Shown in pieces: positions 6,035-12,831 of a stretch of DNA of 12,831 nt. The translations under genes and the position numbers were made by a program. The stretch spans positions 1 to 12,831 of the forward strand of contig WGAP01000185.1 of assembly GCA_015494775.1 (NCBI GenBank), given 5' to 3'. This DNA comes from Flavobacteriales bacterium. GTDB taxonomy: Bacteria; Bacteroidota; Bacteroidia; Flavobacteriales; Flavobacteriaceae. Numbering within the stretch: position 1 is the stretch's first letter; each line of letters opens with the position of its first letter. Below the pieces are notes generated by a model. It saw nothing but the letters and a program-made list of their open reading frames with translations, was not told where the DNA came from and did not search any database.

Positions 6035-7648
6035 TTATTTGCCCTTGTCTTTTTTTCGTATGGCTTCCAAATAACGCTTCAACTCAACGCGCACCTGCGG
6101 AGCCAAAAGCATCACACCGATAATGTTGGGGAACACCATGGCAAAAATCATCGCATCCGAGAAATCCAATACCGAGCCCAATTTAACCGAAGCGCCCACC
6201 ACCACAAAGAAAAGGAACAAAACCTTGTAGGTCAAATCCGATGCCTTGCTGCGCCCGAACAGGAATTTCCATCCTTGCAAGCCGTAATAAGACCACGACA
6301 ACATGGTGGAAAAGGCAAACAAAATCACGGCAATGGTCAGGATGACCGAAAAATGCGGCAACACTTTGTCGAAGGCCTGAGACGTTAGTTCCACGCCCTG
6401 AACTTTTTGTCCGTAGTCGAAAAATCCGTATTTGACGTTGGTAATTATCAACACCAAAGCGGTCATGGTACAAATCAACACCGTGTCGATAAAGGGTTCC
6501 AGCAAGGCCACAATTCCCTCGCTGGCCGGAAACTTGGTTCGCACGGCCGAGTGGGCAATGGCCGCCGAGCCCACGCCCGCTTCATTGGAAAAGGCCGCGC
6601 GACGGAAGCCCATAATCAACACGCCCAAAAATCCGCCCAAACCGGCCCGCGGCGTAAAGGCCTCGCGGAATATCAACCCGAAAGCATGCGGAATCACATC
6701 ATAGTTCATCGCCAGGATCACCAGTGCCGCGCCCACATACAGAATGGCCATAAAGGGAACGATTTTTTCGGCCACTTTCCCGATGCGTTTAATCCCGCCG
6801 ATGATCACAATGCCCACCATCACCGCCAGGAACAACCCGAACCAAACTTTGGCATCGGAATTTTGCAGGTTCAAAAGTTTGATGAATTGCGCCGTGGACT
6901 GATTGGCCTGAAACATATTGCCCCCGCCAAACGAACCGCCCACCACCATCAGGGCGAAAAAACCGGCTAAAAATTGACCCAAATACTTACTCCAAGGATG
7001 ATTGCTCAATCCGGCCAAGCCCTTTTTCAGGTAATACATCGGCCCGCCGTAAACGGTGCCGTCGGGCCCGATGTCGCGGTATTTGACCCCCAAGGTGCAT
7101 TCGGTAAATTTGGAAGCCATGCCCAGCAATCCGCCGATAATCATCCAAAAGGTCGCGCCGGGACCGCCAACGGCTATGGCCACGGCCACACCGGCTATAT
7201 TTCCCAAGCCCACCGTGGCGGAAAGTGCCGCCGAAAGGGCCTGAAAGTGCGACACCTCGCCGTGATGCTCGCCTTCCACCTTGATGGTTTCGGGAATGTC
7301 TTCGCCTGCGTCCACCAAAGGATCATCCGCCGGTTTGTAGCTGTCGTGGGCGTCGATGTCGTCATATTTTCCCGACACAACGCGAATGGCCGTTTTGAAA
7401 AGTTTAAACTGCGGAACGCCGAAATAAATCGTAAAATACAAGGCGCCTAATATGAGCAAAAGCAGCACAATGGGCACTTCCAAACCTACGCCTATGGGAA
7501 TGGGATAAAAAACCCAGTGCGCCCACCAGTCCGATATGGGTTTAAAGGCCTTTTCGATACGGTCGGCCAGGCCCGGTTTGGCGGTTTCCTGCGCAAAAAG
7601 CATTCCGTTCCATAACAAAAACATTCCCGTAAGTGCCGCTTTTTTCAT
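6035..7648 (-). CDS. Sodium:alanine/glycine symporter, AGCS family
   Basis: A 537-residue inner-membrane secondary transporter that couples sodium entry to alanine or glycine uptake. Family regions visible are SHFQALSAALSATVGLGNIAG (133-153), GGPGATFWMIIGGLLG (161-176), YGGPMYYLKKGL (200-211), and RRAAFSNEAGVGSAAIAHS (349-367), the last being the strongly conserved mid-protein loop. Multiple hydrophobic segments continue to about residue 517. The N-terminus carries an extra signal-peptide-like segment (1-19, ending in FAQ). The first loop has an extended acidic stretch (about 95-130) with many Asp/Glu and a HH pair, longer than the short GKF/DDP-type loop usual in the family. It lies 32 nt after the OmpH-like gene and 22 nt before the helix-hairpin-helix gene. 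Confidence 0.93.
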   Translation of the reverse strand: MKKAALTGMFLLWNGMLFAQETAKPGLADRIEKAFKPISDWWAHWVFYPIPIGVGLEVPIVLLLLILGALYFTIYFGVPQFKLFKTAIRVVSGKYDDIDAHDSYKPADDPLVDAGEDIPETIKVEGEHHGEVSHFQALSAALSATVGLGNIAGVAVAIAVGGPGATFWMIIGGLLGMASKFTECTLGVKYRDIGPDGTVYGGPMYYLKKGLAGLSNHPWSKYLGQFLAGFFALMVVGGSFGGGNMFQANQSTAQFIKLLNLQNSDAKVWFGLFLAVMVGIVIIGGIKRIGKVAEKIVPFMAILYVGAALVILAMNYDVIPHAFGLIFREAFTPRAGLGGFLGVLIMGFRRAAFSNEAGVGSAAIAHSAVRTKFPASEGIVALLEPFIDTVLICTMTALVLIITNVKYGFFDYGQKVQGVELTSQAFDKVLPHFSVILTIAVILFAFSTMLSWSYYGLQGWKFLFGRSKASDLTYKVLFLFFVVVGASVKLGSVLDFSDAMIFAMVFPNIIGVMLLAPQVRVELKRYLEAIRKKDKGK

Positions 7649-7680
7649 AGTTCCAAATTTTTTAGGACAATAAAATGAAA

Positions 7681-8253
7681 TTATTTTTCGGTCTTGGCTT
7701 CTTGGGTTTTGTCGGATTTTTCATCCTTGCCGGCCGTTTTTTCGCTTTGGCCATTCAAATTATCCAACAAAGCGGTAGTCAAATCCTTGGCTTGGTCGCC
7801 ATAGAGCACGCCGTTGAAATCGTTTTTGGAAAAAATATAGGTATAGCCGTTCTTTTGGCCGTAATCGGCGATGAATTTTTTTAAATCATCCAGTAATTTG
7901 GCGGTCTGTTCGTCGGCCTCTTTTTGGATTTTGGCATATTCCTGTTGCTGTTGGGCCGCCATTTGCTGTTGGCGATACATCAATTGTTGGTATTCCTTGT
8001 CGGCCTTGGCCTTGTTCATTTTTTGGGCCCGGCGCAGGAAATCGTTGTATTGCATTTGCAGGGCTTGTCCCAAGCTGTCGTATTTATGTTTGAACGCCGC
8101 TTCCTTGTCGGAAAATCGCTTTTTGAGCCGGTTGAGTTTTTCGTATTTGTCGGTCAGTTTTTGCATATCCACAAAACCGGTTTTTTCGGCCTTCGGCCCT
8201 TGGCAATTCCACAACAAAACAGCCGTAAACGCTACTAAAATAAATTTTTTCAT
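7681..8253 (-). CDS. OmpH/Skp-family periplasmic chaperone-like protein
   Basis: The 190-residue protein begins with MKKFILVAFTAVLLWNC, a secretion signal with Cys17 as a possible lipidation site; the -1 Asn and -2 Trp are atypical for a lipobox, so cleavage by signal peptidase II is uncertain. Residues 25-31 (TGFVDMQ) form the first short strand of the Skp fold, 32-125 are a long Gln/Lys/Glu-rich coiled coil (the jellyfish tentacle), and 137-152 (YTYIFSKNDFNGVLYG) is the closing strand pair. A Lys/Glu/Asp-rich tail (168-190) is extra. Skp-type proteins are trimeric holdases for outer-membrane proteins in the periplasm. As first gene of the array it is probably read from the TATTTTTG box at 8277-8284. 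Confidence 0.85.
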   Translation of the reverse strand: MKKFILVAFTAVLLWNCQGPKAEKTGFVDMQKLTDKYEKLNRLKKRFSDKEAAFKHKYDSLGQALQMQYNDFLRRAQKMNKAKADKEYQQLMYRQQQMAAQQQQEYAKIQKEADEQTAKLLDDLKKFIADYGQKNGYTYIFSKNDFNGVLYGDQAKDLTTALLDNLNGQSEKTAGKDEKSDKTQEAKTEK

Positions 8254-8276
8254 CGGTTGATTTTTTCAAATTGAAA

Positions 8277-8284
8277 CAAAAATA
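8277..8284 (-). promoter_or_regulatory. Candidate Bacteroidota -7 promoter box
   Basis: The minus strand reads TATTTTTG, a full TAnnTTTG match, 23 nt before the ATG of the OmpH-like gene. No good TTTG -33 box is visible; the upstream DNA is the end of hairpin block E. The same octamer precedes the glycosyltransferase at 3340. Confidence 0.45.
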
Positions 8285-8296
8285 CAAAATTTCCGT

Positions 8297-8540
8297 AAGG
8301 GCGCTATTTTTTGGTCGCTTCGGGAACCTGCGCTTCCAAAGGCCTATGCCCGGGCCGCGCTTGTTTCCCTTCGCCCTTCGCGAGCCCTGACGGTCTCGCT
8401 CCGGCGCTCCGGCAGCCCTTCGGTCTGCCTCCGCGGCTACGCAAGCCCTTCGGTCTTGCTCCGCGGGCCTCGGAACCCTTCGGTTTCCTCGGCGGTCGCC
8501 GGGCCGCTGTGCGTCCCGGCTCTTTGACGGCGAGGCGTCA
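8297..8540 (-). repeat. GC-rich tandem covarying-hairpin block E
   Basis: The non-coding block holds four hairpins in a row about 30 bp apart: 8380-8399 (GCGAG/CTCGC), 8411-8429 (GGCAG/CTGCC), 8441-8459 (GCAAG/CTTGC) and 8472-8488 (GGAA/TTCC). Loops are nearly constant (CCCTTCGGT in three, CCCTGACGGT in the first), while the stems differ and stay paired by compensating changes. The linkers are similar (for example TCCGCGGCTAC). Another hairpin, TGACG/CGTCA, is at 8525-8540. The end near 8319-8331 matches block D (GCGCAGGTTCCCG on the minus strand). An 84-codon frame through it translates to a PFGL-type repeat and is a by-product of the tandem array. The role is unknown. Confidence 0.65.
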
Positions 8541-8578
8541 CATTATTTTTATCAAAAAATTGTAAGTTGTTGATAATC

Positions 8579-8615
8579 AATTCAAAATTCAAAATTTAGA
8601 ATTCATAATTAAATT
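8579..8615 (-). repeat. AATT heptad array, copy 2
   Basis: AATT starts at 8579, 8586, 8593, 8600 and 8607, exactly 7 bp apart, plus an extra AATT at 8612. Read on the minus strand this gives the same layout as the array at 987-1022, including the doubled first unit. It lies between repeat copy C and, after a spacer resembling 1023-1059, hairpin block E. Confidence 0.7.
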
Positions 8616-8616
8616 T

Positions 8617-8867
8617 GCGCCAGGGATGGAAGCGGTATGAGCCGATGGCGGCGAGCAGGTTTTTCCGCCCGGCGGAGGCGACCGGCGGAAGCCCCACGCA
8701 CGGGCGGGCGCGGGCGCGCGTGCCGCGCGCCCGCGCAAAAACCGCAAGCCGCCAAGGCGAATATAAGCGGACAGCCCGGCCGGCGCCAAGTGAACGCCGG
8801 CGGATGCGAAAGCATTCCGTCGTCTTGAAGCAGCCGCCGATGCGTGAACTTGTGCGGCGGGGCGCCC
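8617..8867 (-). repeat. GC-rich dispersed intergenic element, copy C
   Basis: Read on the minus strand it runs from GGGCGCCCCG at 8867, four bases after the enoyl-CoA hydratase stop codon, to CATCCCTGGCGC at 8617, next to the AATT array. It shares GGCTGCTTCAAG and GCTTTCGCATC with copy A, GGGCTGTCCGCT and both ends with copy B, and CGTGGGGCTTCC with A. Frames through it on both strands are Arg/Ala/Pro-rich and overlap each other, so no gene is called. It carries the strongest of the copy-specific hairpins at 8708-8736. Confidence 0.7.
8708..8736. other. Copy-specific 13-bp perfect hairpin in repeat C
   Basis: GCGCGGGCGCGCG (8708-8720) and its exact complement (8724-8736) surround a 3-nt TGC loop. 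It is all G and C in the stem and lies in the variable slot between the CCGCT and CGTGG modules. On the minus strand it is preceded by a short T-run, not followed by one, so it is not a standard terminator of the enoyl-CoA hydratase transcript. Confidence 0.65.
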
Positions 8868-8871
8868 GCGA

Positions 8872-9645
8872 CTAAAATTCCGGCTTGCGACGTTCCACAA
8901 AGGCCGTGGTGCCCTCCTTGAAGTCGGGCGTTCCGAAGGCCTTGCCGAACAGGCGGTTTTCGGCCCGGAAACCCTCGCGGCCGTAACCCGCATTGACCGC
9001 TTCGATAGCCAAGCCAATGGCGCGCGGCGAATTGCGTAAAATCCTTTCGGCATAACTCACGGCCGTGTCCAATAGTTTGTCCTGCGGCACCACTTGGCTG
9101 ACCAATCCGTAGGTGAACGCCGTTTGCGCATCGATTTGGCGGGCCGTCAGTATCATTTCCATCGCTCGGCCTTTGCCCACATGTTGGGCCAGTCGTTGCG
9201 TGCCGCCATAGCCGGGAATGACGCCCAGCGACACCTCGGGCAAGCCCATCCGTGCATTTTCCGAAGCCACGCGGATGTGCGACGCCAAGGCCAATTCCAA
9301 TCCGCCGCCCAGCGCATAGCCGTTTACGGCCGCAATGACGGGCGTGTGCATCCGTTCGATAAAATCGAACAGCAACCGGTGGCCCGTTTCGGACAGGGCT
9401 TGGCCTTCGGCGGGCGTAAAGTGCATAAACTCCTTGATGTCGGCACCGGCCACAAAGGCCTTTTCGCCGCTGCCCATCAGGATAACGGCGCGGATTTTTT
9501 CGTCCTTTTCGGCGGCATCCAATGCTTGGTTGAGTTCTTCGATGGTTTGTTTGTTCAGCGCATTGAGTTGCTTGGGCCGGTTGATGGTGATCAAACGGAT
9601 ATGTTCCGCCAGGTCTTTGACCAGAATGTTTTGGTATTTCATCAT
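8872..9645 (-). CDS. Enoyl-CoA hydratase/isomerase (crotonase family)
   Basis: The 257-residue enzyme most likely hydrates trans-2-enoyl-CoA to 3-hydroxyacyl-CoA, the second beta-oxidation step. The N-terminal INRPKQLNAL (21-30), the CoA-binding/oxyanion AFVAGADIKEF (63-73), GYALGGGLELALA (109-121) and GLPEVSLGVIPGYGGTQRL (134-152) are all present. Glu117 and Glu137 match the two catalytic glutamates of true hydratases, which favours hydratase over other crotonase reactions. The usual CD after the first glutamate region is SH here. It starts with two consecutive ATG codons; the first (9643-9645) overlaps the kinase TGA as ATGA, so translation is probably coupled to the kinase. Repeat copy C begins four bases after its TAG stop. 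Confidence 0.92.
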   Translation of the reverse strand: MMKYQNILVKDLAEHIRLITINRPKQLNALNKQTIEELNQALDAAEKDEKIRAVILMGSGEKAFVAGADIKEFMHFTPAEGQALSETGHRLLFDFIERMHTPVIAAVNGYALGGGLELALASHIRVASENARMGLPEVSLGVIPGYGGTQRLAQHVGKGRAMEMILTARQIDAQTAFTYGLVSQVVPQDKLLDTAVSYAERILRNSPRAIGLAIEAVNAGYGREGFRAENRLFGKAFGTPDFKEGTTAFVERRKPEF

Positions 9646-11129
9646 TTTCGGTTTTTCGGTAAAATTATAACAAATACCGCTCCGTGCGGCTGACGGTTTT
9701 CAATCCGGATATGCCCGCCGTGGCTTTCGATGATGCGCTTGACGATGGCCAAACCCAGTCCGGTGCCGGATGATTTGGTGGTAAATTTGGGTTGAAAAAT
9801 CCGGTCCATAATCTCGGGCGGGATGCCCGGGCCGTTATCTTCCACCAGGATGTGAATTTCGTCCCCGGATAAGCGCACACGAATACGCACAAAAGCATCG
9901 GATTGGCCGGCTTGGGCCTGTTTGGCATTTTTAATCAGGTTGATCAACGCCTGTTTGATTTTGGTTTTGTCGCCGGTAAAAGGAAGCGTTTCGATGTCGC
10001 TGTCCACTTCCACCAATCCGGGAAACAAGCCGGCGGTGGTTTGAATCAATTCGGCCAAATCGAAATTTTCGGGATGCAACTCGCCGATGCGCGTAAAGTC
10101 CGAAAAGGATGCGGCAATACGATTGAGCGCGTTGATTTGGTCGATCATAATGCTGCGGAATTCTTCCAATTGTTCGCGCGCATCGGGGGCTTGGGGGTCA
10201 AAGGTTTGCACGAAATGTTCCACGCTCAGTTGCATGGGCGTCAGCGGATTTTTGATTTCGTGCGCGATTTGGCGGGCCATTTCCTTCCAGGCGCTTTCGC
10301 GTTCGGCTTGCATCAGGCGGCGCCGGCTGTCGGCCAGTTTGCTCAACATCAGGTTATAGGCCTCCACAATGGGTTTGAGCTCTTCGGGCAAGGTGGATGT
10401 GTGTAATTGTAAACTCACGGGATTGTTTTCGATGTCGGTTTGGTCGATGCGTTCACTCACCACTTTAAGCGAACGCGTTAGCAGGCGCGACAAATAATAA
10501 GATACGAAAACCGAAAGTAAAATCAGGAAAAAATAAACCGAGCCCAGGCGTTTGAGAAATTCACTCATTTCGTTTTCATAAAAATCCAGTTTGGACTTAT
10601 ACAAAATATGTACGATACCAATGGGTTTGAAGCGCAAATCCGTCAGGTAGGAATAGGAAGAAATAAAACTGCCGTTGACCGTTTTGTCTTCGACACGAAT
10701 TTTCTTTCCGGGCGAATTGGCCAAGCTGTCCAACAAATGCGGCGGAATAATTTGATAAATCGTATCGCGTCCGAAGCCCGTAGCCGACCCGATTAGGTAA
10801 TGACCTTGCAAATCATACATTTCGATGTGCATATTGTGGATGGCCGAAATGTTGTGGATTTCTTTTTTGAAAATCAAGGGTAAATTTTCGGTGGTAACCG
10901 GAAAGGTCGTGCGGCGTAAAACCATATTGATCGAAGCCAAAATGGCCCGCTCTTTTCGCGATAAACGTTTGATATTGTAGTCTTTGGCTTCTTCTTTGTA
11001 TTGCACCGTCGAAATACCGATGATGATCAAAGAAGACACGAGAATGATGCCGAAAGTGGATAAAAATATTTTGTTCCGGATGGAATAGGAATTCCAAAAA
11101 CGACGTAACCAAGCCGGTAGATATTTCAT
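9642..11129 (-). CDS. Membrane sensor histidine kinase with HAMP domain
   Basis: A 495-residue two-component kinase. It has a first membrane span (about 21-41), an extracytoplasmic sensor region (about 42-194) with no domain I can name, a second span (about 196-216), a HAMP-like linker (217-268), and a HisKA dimerisation domain with the phospho-accepting His290 in ARQIAHEIKNPLTPM. The catalytic ATP-binding domain shows the N box (NLIKNAKQA, Asn401), the G1 box DNGPGIP (431-437) and the G2 box GTGLGLA (455-461). The AHEIKNPLTP form resembles NtrY-like kinases. No response regulator is in the window. It is the first gene of a two-gene unit with enoyl-CoA hydratase (4-bp overlap) and is divergent from the TonB-dependent receptor. 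The signal is unknown; a link with fatty-acid metabolism or import is inferred from context only. Confidence 0.9.
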   Translation of the reverse strand: MKYLPAWLRRFWNSYSIRNKIFLSTFGIILVSSLIIIGISTVQYKEEAKDYNIKRLSRKERAILASINMVLRRTTFPVTTENLPLIFKKEIHNISAIHNMHIEMYDLQGHYLIGSATGFGRDTIYQIIPPHLLDSLANSPGKKIRVEDKTVNGSFISSYSYLTDLRFKPIGIVHILYKSKLDFYENEMSEFLKRLGSVYFFLILLSVFVSYYLSRLLTRSLKVVSERIDQTDIENNPVSLQLHTSTLPEELKPIVEAYNLMLSKLADSRRRLMQAERESAWKEMARQIAHEIKNPLTPMQLSVEHFVQTFDPQAPDAREQLEEFRSIMIDQINALNRIAASFSDFTRIGELHPENFDLAELIQTTAGLFPGLVEVDSDIETLPFTGDKTKIKQALINLIKNAKQAQAGQSDAFVRIRVRLSGDEIHILVEDNGPGIPPEIMDRIFQPKFTTKSSGTGLGLAIVKRIIESHGGHIRIENRQPHGAVFVIILPKNRK

Positions 11130-11172
11130 AAAAAAATACGGTTTATTAATTTTTTTATATATTGTGGCACTA

Positions 11173-11189
11173 AATTATTAAAAATAATT
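11173..11189. promoter_or_regulatory. Perfect AT-rich palindrome in the divergent promoter region
   Basis: AATTATT and AATAATT are perfect 7-bp arms around AAA, located 5 bp before the TonB-dependent receptor ATG within the 65-bp gap shared with the divergent kinase. It could be an operator, but it contains only A and T and could arise by chance. No full TAnnTTTG promoter box is found for either gene; TAATTTAG (minus, 11177-11170) and TAAATTAT (plus, 11171-11178) are partial matches. Confidence 0.25.
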
Positions 11190-11194
11190 CGACT

Positions 11195-12831
11195 ATGAGA
11201 AAGACATTACTTGTTTTTGCAGCCGTGCTTTTTTCCTATGCAGCATGGGCCCAACAGTATGTGAGCGGGAAGGTTTTCGACCAAAAAACCGGCGAGCCCT
11301 TGGCGGGCGTAAATATTGCCGTAAAGGGAACTGACCAGGGAACAACGACGGATTTCGACGGTAATTTCAAACTCCATATCGCTTCGTTTCCCGCCACATT
11401 GGTATTCAGTTATTTGGGTTACGGAACGCAGGAAAAAACCTTCAACGGGCCGGCCCAAAACATCAAAATCGCCATGGTGGGATCGGCCGAAACACTCAAC
11501 GACGTGGTGATTACGGCTTCCAAAACCAAGGAACGCGTGCTGGAAACGCCCGTTACCATCGAACACCTTTCGGCCAAGGTTATTCCCTATGCTTCGGCAC
11601 CTTCGTTCTATGAAGAGTTGAACAACCTCCGCGGCGTTCAAATGAACACCAACAGTTTTACCTTCCAGGCCTTGAATATGCGCGGCTTTGCCACCTTTGC
11701 CAACAACCGCGTTTTGCAAATTATCGACGGGTTGGACAATTCATCGCCCGCATTGAATTTCCCTTTGGGAAACCTGGTGGGTATCAATGATTTGGATGTG
11801 GAACGTGTGGAATTGCTTCCGGGAACCTCATCGGCGCTTTACGGTGCCAATGCCTTCAACGGCTTGATTAATATCACCAGTAAAAATCCCTTTAAATATC
11901 CCGGACTTTCCACTTCGCTCAAATTCGGAATGACCCGGCAATCCGCTGCCGGAAACAAACCTATGTTCGATGTGGGCGTGCGCTATGCCAAGGCCTTTGA
12001 TAAATTCGCTTTCAAAGTCAATATGTCTTACTTGCAAGCCACCGACTGGTATGCCGTGGATTATTCCGACTACGACCGCAATCCCATCAACGCGGCTCGT
12101 CGCGGTTCGCGCGCAACCAATCCTTCCTACGACGGATTAAACATTTACGGCGATGAAATTGCCACCACCATCGACCTGACAGGTTACGGGCTTTATCCCA
12201 TCCACGTTTCGCGCACGGGTTATAAAGAAGTGGATTTGACCGATTATAAAGCTGCCAGCATGAAAGGAGATTTCGGTTTGTATTACCGGCCCAAAGGCAA
12301 AGACAGCGATTTGGAAATATCCTGGACATCGCGTTTCGGCAGCGGTCAAACCATTTACCAAGGTGCCAACCGCTACAACCTGAAAGGCATTTTGATCCAT
12401 CAACACAAATTGGAATTGCGCAACAAAAACTATTTTGTCCGCGCCTACTACACATCGGAAGATGCGGGTAAAAGCTACGATATGCGCTTTGCCGCTTGGA
12501 ACGTAAACCGTGCCTGGAAAAGCGATACGGATTGGTTTACCCAATACGCACAGGCCTTTGCCATTGCCCGCTTGATGAACGGATTGACCGACGAACAGGC
12601 CCACGCCGCCGCCCGTGCTTATGCCGACCAAGGCCGCCTGGAACCCGGCACGGATGCTTTCCGTCAAGCTTTTGAATCCGTTATCGACAATCCCGATTTC
12701 AAAACCGGTGCCAAATTCGTGGACCACACCAGTTTATTCCACATCGAAGGTAATTATTCCTTCAAAAATTTAATCCCGAACGGCGATATTCAAATCGGTG
12801 GTTCCTATCGCAAGTTCAGTCTCCGTTCCGA
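11195..12831 (+). CDS. TonB-dependent outer-membrane receptor (5' part)
   Basis: The frame stays open from the ATG at 11195 to the window end, giving 545 residues of a longer protein. Residues 1-19 are a signal peptide cleaved after AWA. Residues 22-95 form a carboxypeptidase-regulatory-like beta-sandwich (SGKVFDQKTGEPLAGVNI, then GTTTDFDGNF). LNDVVITASK (101-110) resembles a TonB box. The plug follows (about 113-230: IIDGLDNSSPALNFPLGN, then VERVELLPGTSSALYGANAF), then the start of the beta-barrel. The motif GANRYNLKGI with FVRAYYTSEDAGKSYD near residues 390-430 matches, from memory, a recurrent Bacteroidota receptor type without a clear substrate. It is energised by TonB-ExbBD and imports a large ligand. 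No SusD-like partner can be judged because the 3' side is missing. Confidence 0.92.
   Translation, partial: MRKTLLVFAAVLFSYAAWAQQYVSGKVFDQKTGEPLAGVNIAVKGTDQGTTTDFDGNFKLHIASFPATLVFSYLGYGTQEKTFNGPAQNIKIAMVGSAETLNDVVITASKTKERVLETPVTIEHLSAKVIPYASAPSFYEELNNLRGVQMNTNSFTFQALNMRGFATFANNRVLQIIDGLDNSSPALNFPLGNLVGINDLDVERVELLPGTSSALYGANAFNGLINITSKNPFKYPGLSTSLKFGMTRQSAAGNKPMFDVGVRYAKAFDKFAFKVNMSYLQATDWYAVDYSDYDRNPINAARRGSRATNPSYDGLNIYGDEIATTIDLTGYGLYPIHVSRTGYKEVDLTDYKAASMKGDFGLYYRPKGKDSDLEISWTSRFGSGQTIYQGANRYNLKGILIHQHKLELRNKNYFVRAYYTSEDAGKSYDMRFAAWNVNRAWKSDTDWFTQYAQAFAIARLMNGLTDEQAHAAARAYADQGRLEPGTDAFRQAFESVIDNPDFKTGAKFVDHTSLFHIEGNYSFKNLIPNGDIQIGGSYRKFSLRS

Noticed and set aside
8311..8565. Plus-strand 84-codon frame with PFGL-type repeats
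   Set aside because: The repeat in the peptide follows from the tandem DNA hairpins; the frame has no homologous domain, crosses the AT-rich spacer, and base changes follow stem pairing instead of codon positions.
8589..9053. Minus-strand 154-codon frame rich in Arg, Ala and Pro
   Set aside because: It overlaps the well-supported enoyl-CoA hydratase in another frame and continues through repeat copy C; composition is typical of a GC-rich shadow.
11207..12727. Several minus-strand frames opposite the TonB-dependent receptor
   Set aside because: The plus-strand frame is open throughout with signal peptide, regulatory-like domain and plug motifs; the minus frames have no domain support.
1..12831. 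CRISPR array, tRNA, rRNA or integrase attachment site
   Set aside because: The only short periodic repeats are the AATT heptads and the 30-bp hairpin units, which lack constant repeats with unique spacers of CRISPR type; no tRNA-like cloverleaf, rRNA segment or integrase gene was seen by eye.

Overview
The window looks like a chromosomal piece of a Bacteroidota bacterium, most likely Flavobacteriia-like. The support is a TonB-dependent receptor with an N-terminal carboxypeptidase-regulatory-like domain, start codons without clear Shine-Dalgarno sequences, two upstream regions carrying the Bacteroidota -7 box (TAnnTTTG, here TATTTTTG), and small lipoproteins of that phylum. No species can be named from the sequence alone.

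Layout. Positions 1-408 hold a GC-rich non-coding repeat (copy A) and the leader of an AT-rich lipoprotein gene (409-921, +). Positions 922-1169 hold a 7-bp-periodic AATT array and a small GC-rich hairpin block (D). A minus-strand pair of GT4-type glycosyltransferases, coupled by an ATGA overlap, fills 1170-3340. GC-rich repeat copy B (3396-3632) is followed by a small minus-strand antitoxin-like gene (3672-3914). A minus-strand array runs from 8253 down to 4004: Skp/OmpH-like protein, AGCS sodium:amino-acid symporter, membrane-anchored triple helix-hairpin-helix protein, acyl-CoA dehydrogenase. Gaps of 32, 22 and 11 nt suggest one operon. Positions 8254-8871 are non-coding and made of repeats: a tandem covarying-hairpin block (E), a second AATT array and GC-rich copy C. 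Enoyl-CoA hydratase and a membrane sensor histidine kinase follow on the minus strand, joined by another ATGA overlap (8872-11129). A 65-bp AT-rich divergent region then leads into a plus-strand TonB-dependent receptor that runs off the window end.

How the genes fit together. The protein genes are mostly ordinary housekeeping or surface functions: fatty-acyl-CoA oxidation steps (dehydrogenase and hydratase, in separate operons), amino-acid uptake, envelope chaperoning, surface glycan assembly, and outer-membrane import. The kinase is translationally coupled to the hydratase without a visible response regulator.

The unusual content is intergenic. Three GC-rich elements (A, B, C) share outer sequence modules but carry different hairpins at the same internal place. 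Copy A also contains a MITE-like palindromic insertion flanked by CGCG; removing it restores alignment with copy B. Copy C is followed directly by an AATT heptad array and hairpin block E. At the left end the same order and relative orientation occurs (A, array, D), but an AT-rich lipoprotein gene sits between A and the array. This suggests a modular, possibly mobile non-coding element family with or without cargo.
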